Of a DNA stretch of 36,125 nucleotides, positions 24,382 to 31,317 are shown piece after piece. Origin of the DNA: JAWXBM01 sp964470455 (GTDB taxonomy: Bacteria; Pseudomonadota; Gammaproteobacteria; Xanthomonadales; SZUA-36); the NCBI GenBank assembly GCA_964470455.1, contig CAYYCX010000036.1:1-36125 (forward strand). Direction: 5' to 3'. The notes below the pieces were generated by a model. It had not been told where the DNA came from. It did not search any database and was given only the letters and a program-made list of their open reading frames with translations. Made by a program: the position numbers and the translations under genes. The stretch's first letter is position 1. The number at the start of each line of letters is the position of its first letter.

Positions 24382-25645
24382 GGGCTTTTGCTCCTTTGAA
24401 TCGTGTGATGGAAAACGGCCGGATATCGAGATGCGGTGTCCGGCCAAATACCAGGTCGGCGATGATGCGGCCTGAGGTAGGGCCCTGAGTGATGCCGTAA
24501 TGGCCATGGCCGAAAGCGCACAGCACGCGCTCACGCCCGGGCAGCCTGCCCAGCACCGGGATGGAGTCGGGCAGCATCGGGCGCTGGCCCATCCATTCGG
24601 TTACGGTTTCGCCTTTCAGCCCCGGCAAAAAGCGTTGCGCATGGTGCAGCAGCGCTTTGGCGCGACGGTAATCCGGCCTTGCGTCGATGTGCGCGAATTC
24701 CGCGGTGCCGGCCACGCGCAAGCCATCCCGCATGGGCGTCATGACGATGTATTCCTTGATCTGCATCAGCGGGTGCGAAAGCTTCACATTGGGCTGCGCC
24801 AGCATGCTGTGGTAGCCGCGCTTGGCCGTGAGCGGCACGCGATGGCCCAGCTGGCTGAGCAGTGCATTGGTCCACACGCCGGTGGCCAGAACCAGGTAAT
24901 CGCCCGTGACCTTGCGTCCGGAACGGGTGGTGACCTCGGCGCCGGCATCTCCGGTCGCAACCTGCGTCACCCGGTCCTGTATCCAGGAAGCTCCATCGGC
25001 GAAGGCAGCTTCAGCGATTTGGCGTGTGACATCCGCCGGCGACAGCAGGTGCTGCCAGCTGTGGTCCATCACCGCCAGCCCTTCAGCCGGAAGCTTTACA
25101 TCAGGCTCGAGATCATGCAGTTCGGCATGGCTGAGTTTCGACCAGGGCAACCGGAACTGGTCCTTGATGTCATAGTGCCAGCGGTCGTCGTCAAATTCCG
25201 CCTGGTCGCTGTAGAGCAGGATGAGGCCTTTCGAGTGCCGCAGCGCTTCACTGCCGGTTGCCTTGAGAATGGCGTCGTAGTCGGCGGTCACCGACTGCAT
25301 CAGCCGGTATTGCGCTGTGGATATCGCCTGCACCTGCTCGGCCGTGCCTTCGCGCCAGAAACGCCAGAACCAGGGCACCAGGCCGGGCAGGTCGCTCCAG
25401 CGGATCTTCATCGGGCCCAGCGGATCGAGCAGCCACCCCGGCACCTGCCTGATGGCGCCAGGATAGGAGAACGGGTAGATGGAGGACGGTGACAGGCAAC
25501 CGGCATTACCGAAACTGGTGGCCTGGCCAGGCAGTTCAGAGTCTATCAGCGTGACACGCGCACCACTGTGCTGCAGGTGCCAGGCGCAGGAAGACCCGAC
25601 TATGCCTGCGCCGATTACGATGCAATGGGGTTGTGGTTGCGGCAC
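24371..25645 (-). CDS. FAD-dependent D-hydroxyproline dehydrogenase (DadA-like)
   Basis: 424 residues. The Rossmann FAD motif is IVIGAGIVGSSCAWHLQ (9-25), followed by SFGNAGCLSPSS, typical of DadA/DAO-family amine oxidoreductases, and a C-terminal FGHGHYGITQGPTSGRIIAD FAD-closing segment. In this context it should oxidise cis-4-hydroxy-D-proline to delta-1-pyrroline-4-hydroxy-2-carboxylate, passing electrons to the respiratory chain. A general D-amino-acid dehydrogenase is the alternative, but the flanking epimerase and deaminase favour the first. The start is a GTG. It follows the regulator gene by 69 bases and overlaps the epimerase gene. Confidence 0.87.
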   Translation of the reverse strand: MPQPQPHCIVIGAGIVGSSCAWHLQHSGARVTLIDSELPGQATSFGNAGCLSPSSIYPFSYPGAIRQVPGWLLDPLGPMKIRWSDLPGLVPWFWRFWREGTAEQVQAISTAQYRLMQSVTADYDAILKATGSEALRHSKGLILLYSDQAEFDDDRWHYDIKDQFRLPWSKLSHAELHDLEPDVKLPAEGLAVMDHSWQHLLSPADVTRQIAEAAFADGASWIQDRVTQVATGDAGAEVTTRSGRKVTGDYLVLATGVWTNALLSQLGHRVPLTAKRGYHSMLAQPNVKLSHPLMQIKEYIVMTPMRDGLRVAGTAEFAHIDARPDYRRAKALLHHAQRFLPGLKGETVTEWMGQRPMLPDSIPVLGRLPGRERVLCAFGHGHYGITQGPTSGRIIADLVFGRTPHLDIRPFSITRFKGAKAHAA

Positions 25646-25714
25646 TCTGGATTCTCAGTGGGCTGGGTTGAATGGCAGTGTTGAAGGGTGCATAGCGGGC
25701 AATTCATCCGGATA

Positions 25715-26368
25715 TCAGCTCATCCGGTCGATGCCGCCCACCAGTCTTTCCAGCACGGCGATGGTCGCATCCGAAGCCTTTTCGGCTCCAGCCGGGTCAC
25801 GCCGCGCAATCAGCCTGGCCAGCGCAGCATGGGCAGTGATCGCATCTGCCAGCTTCACTTGCTGGCGGTGAAAATACCAGAAGCGCCGGCTGTGGCTGCG
25901 GAACGGCGCCAGGGCAGCGGTGGCATAGGGGTTGTTGGCGCATGCATCAACCAGTTGGTCCAGCTCATAGTCCAGCCGCAGGAAATCTTCCAGGTTTTCA
26001 TGCACCAACGCCATTTCACGCGCAATGGCCGACAAGGCGCTGCGTTGCTCATCCCGCGCATTGAGCGCAGCCCGTTGCACCACCAAGCGCTCCAGGGGTT
26101 TGCGCGTTTCCAGGATGTGCATCATGCCGGTTCGGCTGACCGGCGTGACCAGCAGGCCCTTGCGCGGTATCACCTGGAAAAGCTCCTGGTTGGCCAGCCG
26201 TTGTATGGCTTCACGCACCGGTGTGCGGCCGATACCGGTGATTTCTATCAATTCACCTTCCGAAATCAACGCCCCAGGCGCCAACTGCAGCGTTACCAGC
26301 TTCTCTTCAAGCAGTTCGTAAGCCTGTTGGGCCAGGCTGGCGGTAACGGTTTCTGCTTGAGCGTTCAT
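25715..26368 (-). CDS. GntR-family (FadR/FCD) transcriptional regulator
   Basis: 217 residues. The winged helix-turn-helix is ISEGELIEITGIGRTPVREA (35-54) followed by IQRLANQELFQVIPRKG, the classic GntR form. The C-terminal part (about 85-210) is all-helical with FWYFHRQQ and AHAALARLI, an FCD ligand-binding domain with metal-type His residues. It probably senses hydroxyproline or a pathway intermediate and controls the operon in which it lies. The likely target is the palindrome at 27342-27364. It sits between the deaminase and dehydrogenase genes, with gaps of 31 and 69 bases. Confidence 0.9.
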   Translation of the reverse strand: MNAQAETVTASLAQQAYELLEEKLVTLQLAPGALISEGELIEITGIGRTPVREAIQRLANQELFQVIPRKGLLVTPVSRTGMMHILETRKPLERLVVQRAALNARDEQRSALSAIAREMALVHENLEDFLRLDYELDQLVDACANNPYATAALAPFRSHSRRFWYFHRQQVKLADAITAHAALARLIARRDPAGAEKASDATIAVLERLVGGIDRMS

Positions 26369-26399
26369 GGCTGGCCTGAATCGTACGGATGAGAATTAA

Positions 26400-27299
26400 T
26401 CAACAGGACGGGCGGTTGTCGAGGGCGGTTTGCAGCACCTGCTCCACCCGCGCGGCATCCTTCTCGGCCAATTGTAGACGAGGAGCTCTCACGCGTGCAC
26501 TGCCAACGCCCATGAGGGCCTCCACCAGTTTGATCTGCTGCACGAATTTCGGGCCGATGTCCAGGTGCAGCAATGGCAGGAACCACTCGTAAATGACCCG
26601 GGCCTCATCCCATTTCCCTGCCTGCATCAGTTCCCATAAACGCACCGTTTCACGCGGGAAGGCAACCACCAGGCCGGCAACCCATCCCTTTGCGCCCAGG
26701 GCAAAACTTTCAAAGGCAAGGTCATCAACACCGCAGAAGATTGAATAGCGGTCGCCGGTGAGGCGGCGGATCTCGGGAATGCGGCGCGTATCCGCACTAG
26801 ACTCCTTGATGGCGACAAATTTCGGTTGGTCCGCCAGGCGTTCAAAATCTTCCGGGCTCAGGTCTGTGCCATAGGCGACCGGGTTGTTGTACAGCATGAT
26901 GGGCAATTCCGTAGCCGTTGCTACGGCATTGAGGTAAGCCAGGGTTTCCCGCTTGTCGCTGGGGTAACGCATCGGTGGAAGCAACATGAATCCATCCGCG
27001 CCCGCTGCAGCGCACTGTTGGGCAAATTCCTGGGCCCGGCGTGTGGAACATTCAGCAATGCAGGCTACCAGTGGCGTACTTGCGCGCTTGCGTGCCGCGA
27101 AGAACTTCACCTGTTCCAGCTTTTCCTGGTCGGTGAGGGTGGAATTCTCACCCAGCGAGCCCAGCACGATCAGCCCGTGAACCCCGGCATCGAGCTGGAA
27201 CTCCAGATGCTCCTCCATCGCTGCCCAGTCGAGCTGATCATTGGGGGTGAATTTGCTGGTCAGCGCGGGAAAAACTCCCCGCCAGTGTGGATTGCTCAT
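26400..27299 (-). CDS. DapA-family deaminase, likely pyrroline-4-hydroxy-2-carboxylate deaminase
   Basis: 299 residues, a TIM barrel of the dihydrodipicolinate synthase/N-acetylneuraminate lyase family. The Schiff-base Lys165 is in FVAIKESSADTRR and Tyr137 in MLYNNPVAYG; GSLGENSTL (47-55) is the carboxylate-binding loop, with Glu where Thr is common in true DapA. In the hydroxyproline pathway such enzymes convert delta-1-pyrroline-4-hydroxy-2-carboxylate to 2-oxoglutarate semialdehyde with loss of ammonia. The operon context makes this much more likely than lysine biosynthesis. The dehydrogenase for the semialdehyde is not in the window. It is the first gene of the operon. Confidence 0.85.
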   Translation of the reverse strand: MSNPHWRGVFPALTSKFTPNDQLDWAAMEEHLEFQLDAGVHGLIVLGSLGENSTLTDQEKLEQVKFFAARKRASTPLVACIAECSTRRAQEFAQQCAAAGADGFMLLPPMRYPSDKRETLAYLNAVATATELPIMLYNNPVAYGTDLSPEDFERLADQPKFVAIKESSADTRRIPEIRRLTGDRYSIFCGVDDLAFESFALGAKGWVAGLVVAFPRETVRLWELMQAGKWDEARVIYEWFLPLLHLDIGPKFVQQIKLVEALMGVGSARVRAPRLQLAEKDAARVEQVLQTALDNRPSC

Positions 27300-27341
27300 G
27301 GTTTTGGCCTTTGGATGTGGATGGTTCGGTCGCGTCAGCGC

Positions 27342-27364
27342 GTGATATCTTCATGATATATCAC
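27342..27364. promoter_or_regulatory. Palindromic candidate operator of the hydroxyproline operon
   Basis: GTGATAT (27342-27348) and ATATCAC (27358-27364) are perfect reverse complements 9 bases apart. Nested within is the perfect palindrome TGATATATCA (27354-27363). It lies 43 bases upstream of the first operon gene, where a FadR-type GntR repressor would be expected to bind. The same motif was not noticed elsewhere in the window. Confidence 0.5.
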
Positions 27365-27372
27365 AGGTCGAC

Positions 27373-27401
27373 AAAAAAACCAGCCCTGGACCAGGCTGGT
27401 T
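27373..27401 (-). terminator. Rho-independent terminator (- strand)
   Basis: AACCAGCC (27378-27385) and GGCTGGTT (27394-27401) form a perfect 8-pair stem with an 8-base loop. On the - strand the stem runs into seven T residues (27379-27373). It would end transcripts from the DUF4097 gene 160 bases upstream, insulating the hydroxyproline operon. Confidence 0.75.
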
Positions 27402-27561
27402 CTCAATTACTTCATGAGCATCTGCGCTGCGAGCGCCTTGATCGGTGCGGTTACAGACACAAAAGGGTCAGTTCAAGCAGGGTTAACAGAGCCTGGCAGC
27501 ATTCCCGGTAATCGGAGCGGGCGCAAGATTGGCCCGTTCCATTTGGCGCTGATTCACACGT

Positions 27562-28335
27562 TTACTGTTTGCGGATGCGGATACCGCCATTCACCGTATC
27601 AAGGTCAATGCGCGCTTCCCCACTGCCGATATTGCCTTTGAGGTTCTTACCCACAAAGCTGCGTTCATCAACGTCCAGGCCGAAGTCGCTGGCATCTATT
27701 CCGCCGTTCAGGGTTTCAGCGCTGACCCGGGCACTGGCATCTTCCGGCAAGAACAGCGTGATGCGTCCATTTACCGTGTCGGCGTTGACTCTCTGGTTGC
27801 CTTTGAGCGTGTCAAAGCTGGCTTCAATGCCACCATTGGTGGTTTCAAGGCCGACATCCGCAACCAGGTTGCTCAACTCCAGGTCTCCGTTCACGCTTTC
27901 AGCCTTGACCGGGCCGTCGACACCGCTGACGCGAATCCCGCCATTGACGGTGCTGATGGCATCCAGGTTTGTGCTTGCCGGCACGGTGAGGGTGTAGTTC
28001 ACTTCGCCGCTGTTGTTGTTATTGAACCAACCGCCGGTCGATTTTTCGTAAACCGTCTCGATGCGGATTGAATCGGCATCCGCCTTGATTTCGACCCGCA
28101 GCCTGGCCAGGTCATCTGCATCATCGGCGCTCTTTTCAGCAGTGACCTGAACGGTGTTGCCGGCACCTCCGGTGATTTCGATGTCGCCGTTCACATTCTC
28201 TATGCTGATCCTTCCGCCTTCATTCAGCTCGTAGCTGAAGGTTTCCGTTGCGCGTTCCGTGGCAAACGCCGACAGGCTGGTGAAAACCGTGGCGGCCAGG
28301 GCCAGCGCCAAAGTCAGGGTTTTGATCAATCGCAT
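27562..28335 (-). CDS. Exported DUF4097-family beta-repeat protein
   Basis: 257 residues. A signal peptide (1-25, ending AFA) is followed by a repeated strand pattern with Asn-Gly-Gly/Asp-Ile turns: ISIENVNGDIEI, ISTVNGGIRV, AESVNGDLEL, LETTNGGIEA, ADTVNGRITL, AETLNGGIDA, LDTVNGGIRI. This is the DUF4097 type (putative adhesin-like beta solenoid), exported and probably periplasmic or surface-bound. The function of the family is not established. The ATG has GGGAG upstream. It is transcribed alone, divergent from yerC-his, with a terminator 160 bases downstream. Confidence 0.88.
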   Translation of the reverse strand: MRLIKTLTLALALAATVFTSLSAFATERATETFSYELNEGGRISIENVNGDIEITGGAGNTVQVTAEKSADDADDLARLRVEIKADADSIRIETVYEKSTGGWFNNNNSGEVNYTLTVPASTNLDAISTVNGGIRVSGVDGPVKAESVNGDLELSNLVADVGLETTNGGIEASFDTLKGNQRVNADTVNGRITLFLPEDASARVSAETLNGGIDASDFGLDVDERSFVGKNLKGNIGSGEARIDLDTVNGGIRIRKQ

Positions 28336-28456
28336 ACTGCAGTCTCCCGAGTGAGCAAAGGCCTAGTTGAGCATAGAACTGTCCTATCGTGCTTGGATGA
28401 TGGATTGGGCCAAAGGGTTTAAACAAACCCCAGAAGTCATGAATGTCGTATCAGGG

Positions 28457-28516
28457 CCTGTTCACACTACCTGAATGACCGCAGTCCGGGGTGGAACCAA
28501 GCATTCCCTGTTCACA
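28457..28516. repeat. Direct repeat CCTGTTCACA spaced 50 bp
   Basis: CCTGTTCACA occurs at 28457-28466 and 28507-28516, exactly 50 bases apart, each followed shortly by CCTGA. It lies in the 306-base divergent gap (28336-28641) between the DUF4097 and yerC genes. It may be a paired site for a regulator binding one face of the DNA. Confidence 0.35.
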
Positions 28517-28574
28517 TCCTGATGGCCAATGCGCTCCTTTTCCGGCATACGGGCGGCAAATCCACAGGATGAGC

Positions 28575-28603
28575 TTGATTTGGATCACAAGCCCGGTTAC
28601 CAT
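28575..28603 (+). promoter_or_regulatory. Candidate promoter of yerC-his operon
   Basis: TTGATT (28575-28580) and TACCAT (28598-28603) with a 17-base spacer, each 4 of 6 to sigma-70. The transcript would start near 28610, about 30 bases before the yerC ATG. The leader is too short for a His-rich attenuator peptide, and none is seen in the gap. Confidence 0.45.
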
Positions 28604-28606
28604 CCC

Positions 28607-28640
28607 GTATTAACGCGCTATCACACTGTTACATTAATAC
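28607..28640. promoter_or_regulatory. Inverted repeat, candidate YerC operator
   Basis: GTATTAA (28607-28613) and TTAATAC (28634-28640) are perfect reverse complements with a 20-base spacer. They flank the predicted transcription start and end two bases before the yerC ATG. The position fits autoregulation of yerC and repression of the his genes. Confidence 0.4.
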
Positions 28641-28641
28641 G

Positions 28642-29001
28642 ATGAAACACCACGACCAATCGCAAAAGTACGAGATCAACACCGCCGCCCGTTCGCTGTG
28701 CGATGCGCTGGCGTCGCTGCGCAACGCCGATGAGGCCAAGGCGTTCCTGGATGATCTCTGCACGCCGGCGGAATTTGAAGCCCTGATTGACCGCTGGCGC
28801 GTGGCGCAGCTGTTGGACCAGGGCAAACCCTATCGTGAAATCAGCGAGCTCACCGAAGTCAGCGTCACCACCATAGGCCGGGTTGCGCGCTTCATGGAAC
28901 TGGGCACGGGAGGCTACCGCACGATACTGGACCGAATGAAGGGAAGATCCCCGAAAGGAGAAACCCAGCAAGGAGAAACCCAGCAAGGAGAAACTCTGTG
29001 A
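28642..29001 (+). CDS. yerC: YerC/YecD-family TrpR-like regulator
   Basis: 119 residues. The TrpR-type helical core is seen in FLDDLCTPAEFEALIDRWRV (35-54), and the helix-turn-helix in KPYREISELTEVSVTTIGRV (62-81). The family contains proposed histidine-biosynthesis regulators, and the gene overlaps hisG by 4 bases (GTGA). It is therefore the likely repressor of this operon; direct evidence is not in the sequence. The C-terminus is a Gly-Glu-Thr-Gln-Gln repeat (106-119) produced by the 15-bp repeat that carries the hisG ribosome binding site. This tail lies outside the usual domain and is probably disordered. Confidence 0.88.
   Translation: MKHHDQSQKYEINTAARSLCDALASLRNADEAKAFLDDLCTPAEFEALIDRWRVAQLLDQGKPYREISELTEVSVTTIGRVARFMELGTGGYRTILDRMKGRSPKGETQQGETQQGETL
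28955..28999 (+). repeat. Triplicated Shine-Dalgarno repeat before hisG
   Basis: A 15-base unit beginning AAGGAGAAAC occurs three times (28955-28969, 28970-28984, 28985-28999; the last unit diverges in its final bases). AAGGAG is at 28955, 28970 and 28985. The third is 7 bases from the hisG GTG. The repeat is in frame with yerC and codes for GETQQGETQQGET. Confidence 0.85.
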
Positions 29002-29876
29002 CCCGCTTACGCATCGCCATCCAGAAGTCCGGCCGGCTGTCGGAAAAATCCCTGGATATCCTGAAAAATTGTGGACTGCGCTTTGCCCACAGCAAGGACA
29101 AGCTGTTCTGGTATGGCCAGGATTTCCCGGTGGACCTGTTGCTGGTCCGCGACGACGATATTCCGCGCATGCTGCTGGACGGCGTTTGCGAACTGGGCAT
29201 CGTCGGGGAAAACATCGCGCGGGAAGTGATGCTGGAGCGCAACGGGGGCTCCGGCCTGAGCTGCCTCAGAACCCTGGGCTTCGGCGGATGCCGCCTCTCC
29301 ATCGCAGTGTCTGAAGACCTCGAAATCAGCAGCCTGCGGGAACTGGACGGCAAGCGCATCGCCACCAGCTATCCCGAACTCACCCAATCGCTGCTGGCGG
29401 CCAAGGGCATATCCACCCATATCGTGGAGCTTTCCGGTTCGGTGGAAATCGCACCAGGCCTGGGTACCGCGGATGCCATCGCCGACCTGGTGTCCACCGG
29501 CTCAACCCTGCGAGCCAACCACCTGCGGGAGCTGGAAGTGCTGTTCAACAGCCAGGCCGCGCTGTACCGCCATGACCTGCCATTGAGCCAGGAAAAGCAG
29601 GAGTTGCTGGATCGTTTGCTGTCCCGCCTTGAAGGCGTACTGCAGGCGGCTGAAAGCAAGTACGTGATGCTGCACGCGCCACGCGAGGCGCTGGACCGCA
29701 TCACCGAATTACTGCCCGGCGTGGAACATCCTTCGATCATGCCGCTGGAAGGTTCCGACCGCATCGCCATTCACGCCGTATGCGTGGAAACCCTGTTCTG
29801 GGAGCACCTTGAAGCCCTCAAGGCGGAAGGCGCATCCGCCATCCTGGTGTTGCCGGTGGAGAAAATGCTGGCATGA
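28998..29876 (+). CDS. hisG: ATP phosphoribosyltransferase
   Basis: 292 residues, the long form of HisG with a C-terminal regulatory domain, so no HisZ partner is needed. It catalyses the first committed step of histidine synthesis, ATP + PRPP to phosphoribosyl-ATP. The PRPP loop is GTADAIADLVSTGSTLRAN (156-174). The C-terminal ACT-like domain (about 215-292) is the place of histidine feedback inhibition in the family. The GTG start overlaps the yerC stop and has AAGGAG 7 bases upstream, the last of three tandem copies. Confidence 0.95.
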   Translation: MTRLRIAIQKSGRLSEKSLDILKNCGLRFAHSKDKLFWYGQDFPVDLLLVRDDDIPRMLLDGVCELGIVGENIAREVMLERNGGSGLSCLRTLGFGGCRLSIAVSEDLEISSLRELDGKRIATSYPELTQSLLAAKGISTHIVELSGSVEIAPGLGTADAIADLVSTGSTLRANHLRELEVLFNSQAALYRHDLPLSQEKQELLDRLLSRLEGVLQAAESKYVMLHAPREALDRITELLPGVEHPSIMPLEGSDRIAIHAVCVETLFWEHLEALKAEGASAILVLPVEKMLA

Positions 29877-29943
29877 GATTCTCCAGGCAAGATACAAAAG
29901 CATGTTGCCCATCCATTCAGCCTGGGCGGCGGGGGCGGCGGAT

Positions 29944-31317
29944 ATGAGCCGTTATGCACTGAAACCGGTACTCTGGGCCGGGCTGGACGAGGCTCAGCAG
30001 AAAACCCTGCTGCAAAGGCCTGCCCAGGATGCCGGCGAGCGCAGCCAGGCGGTGGCCGACATCATTCGCTCGGTGCGGGAAGGAGGCGACGAGGCCGTGC
30101 GGTCCTTCACGCAGCGTTTTGATGGCCGCAATCCCGCGCGATACCGTTACGACCAAGCCGACATGCAAGCCGCCTGGACGCGAATTGATCCGGCGATGGC
30201 TCAGGCGCTGGAAGAAGCAGCCGGGCGCATTCGCGCCTTCCATGAGGCTGACCTGCCGCGCGACATGGCGATTGAAACCGCGCCCGGCCTGCGTTGCGAA
30301 GTGGTTTACCGCCCGCTGCAATCGGTGGGTTTGTATATTCCGGGTGGCAGCGCACCATTGGTATCCACCGTGCTGATGCTGGCCATTCCCGCGGCGATAG
30401 CGGGCTGCAGAAAGATCGTGCTGTGTTCGCCCCCCAATCCCGAAGGCCAGGTTCCCACCGAGATTCTCGCCGCTGCCGCACTGTGCGGCGTAACTGAGGT
30501 GTTCTGCAGTGGCGGCGCGCAGGCGATTGCGGCCATGGCATACGGCACGGAGCAGGTTCCGCGCTGCCAGAAGATTTTCGGCCCCGGCAATTCCTGGGTT
30601 ACCGAGGCCAAGCAGCAAGTCGCGCAGGACCCTTCGGGCGCCGCCATCGACATGCCCGCCGGCCCGTCCGAAGTGCTGGTGATCGCCGACGAAGCGGCCC
30701 TGCAGGACGATGGCGTCGAGCTGGTCGCCTGGGACTTGCTGTCACAGGCCGAGCACGGCCCGGATTCGCAGGTGCTGTTGTTGACCGACAGCGTGAAGCT
30801 GGCGGAAGCCGTGGTGGAACAACTGGAACTACTGGCACCGGCGTCGCCTCGCGCCGCAATCCTCGAACAATCCCTGGGCAGCTCCCGCATCATCATTACC
30901 CAGGACTTGGATGAGGCCATGCGCGTTTCCGAACAGTACGCACCGGAGCACCTCATCATCAACACTGCCGATGCGCACCAACGGGCACACGAAGTCATCC
31001 ACGCGGGCTCGGTGTTCATTGGCCGCTGGACACCTGAATCGCTGGGCGATTATTGCTCCGGGCCCAATCATGTGCTGCCCACTTACGGCTGGGCGCGTTC
31101 GCACGGCGCATTGGGCGTAACCGACTTCCTGCGCCGCATGACCCTGCAGCAGGCCAACGCAGCGGCCTTGCAGCAGGTGGGGCCTTGCGCCGAAACCCTG
31201 GCGGCATTTGAAGGCCTGGACGCGCACCGCATGGCGGTCAGCGCGCGCCTGCGGCAAATTGCCGCACGCCCGGATCCCGCACCCCCGGATCCCGCACCCC
31301 CGGAGCCTTCCACGTGA
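29944..31317 (+). CDS. hisD: Histidinol dehydrogenase
   Basis: 457 residues. It oxidises histidinol to histidine in two NAD-linked steps. Seen: VGLYIPGGSAPLVSTVLM, QKIFGPGNSWVTEAKQ, IDMPAGPSEVLVIAD, QAEHGPDSQ, the catalytic Glu-His in APEHLIIN, and DYCSGPNHVLPT before GVTDFLRRM. The frame is open upstream to 29809, but the ATG at 29944 gives the family-type N-terminus (MSRYALKPVLWAGLDE). The 67-base space to hisG is the only real gap in the operon. The C-terminal tail PDPAPPDPAPPEP comes from a 15-bp duplication and is not part of the enzyme core. Confidence 0.95.
   Translation: MSRYALKPVLWAGLDEAQQKTLLQRPAQDAGERSQAVADIIRSVREGGDEAVRSFTQRFDGRNPARYRYDQADMQAAWTRIDPAMAQALEEAAGRIRAFHEADLPRDMAIETAPGLRCEVVYRPLQSVGLYIPGGSAPLVSTVLMLAIPAAIAGCRKIVLCSPPNPEGQVPTEILAAAALCGVTEVFCSGGAQAIAAMAYGTEQVPRCQKIFGPGNSWVTEAKQQVAQDPSGAAIDMPAGPSEVLVIADEAALQDDGVELVAWDLLSQAEHGPDSQVLLLTDSVKLAEAVVEQLELLAPASPRAAILEQSLGSSRIIITQDLDEAMRVSEQYAPEHLIINTADAHQRAHEVIHAGSVFIGRWTPESLGDYCSGPNHVLPTYGWARSHGALGVTDFLRRMTLQQANAAALQQVGPCAETLAAFEGLDAHRMAVSARLRQIAARPDPAPPDPAPPEPST
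31270..31299 (+). repeat. 15-bp duplication at the 3' end of hisD
   Basis: CCGGATCCCGCACCC is repeated at 31270-31284 and 31285-31299, in frame, encoding Pro-Asp-Pro-Ala-Pro. It is followed by a partial third unit containing CGGAG, which is placed to serve as the hisC ribosome binding site. Confidence 0.7.

Noticed and set aside
26400..27299. True dihydrodipicolinate synthase (lysine synthesis)
   Set aside because: The carboxylate loop has Glu in GSLGEN and the gene is embedded in a hydroxyproline operon with a GntR regulator.
28336..28641. His-operon attenuator leader
   Set aside because: No run of His codons in a short peptide and no terminator/antiterminator pair was seen upstream of yerC.
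29809..29943. N-terminal extension of hisD overlapping hisG
   Set aside because: The extra 45 residues are Arg/Pro-rich and out of family; the ATG at 29944 gives the standard N-terminus.
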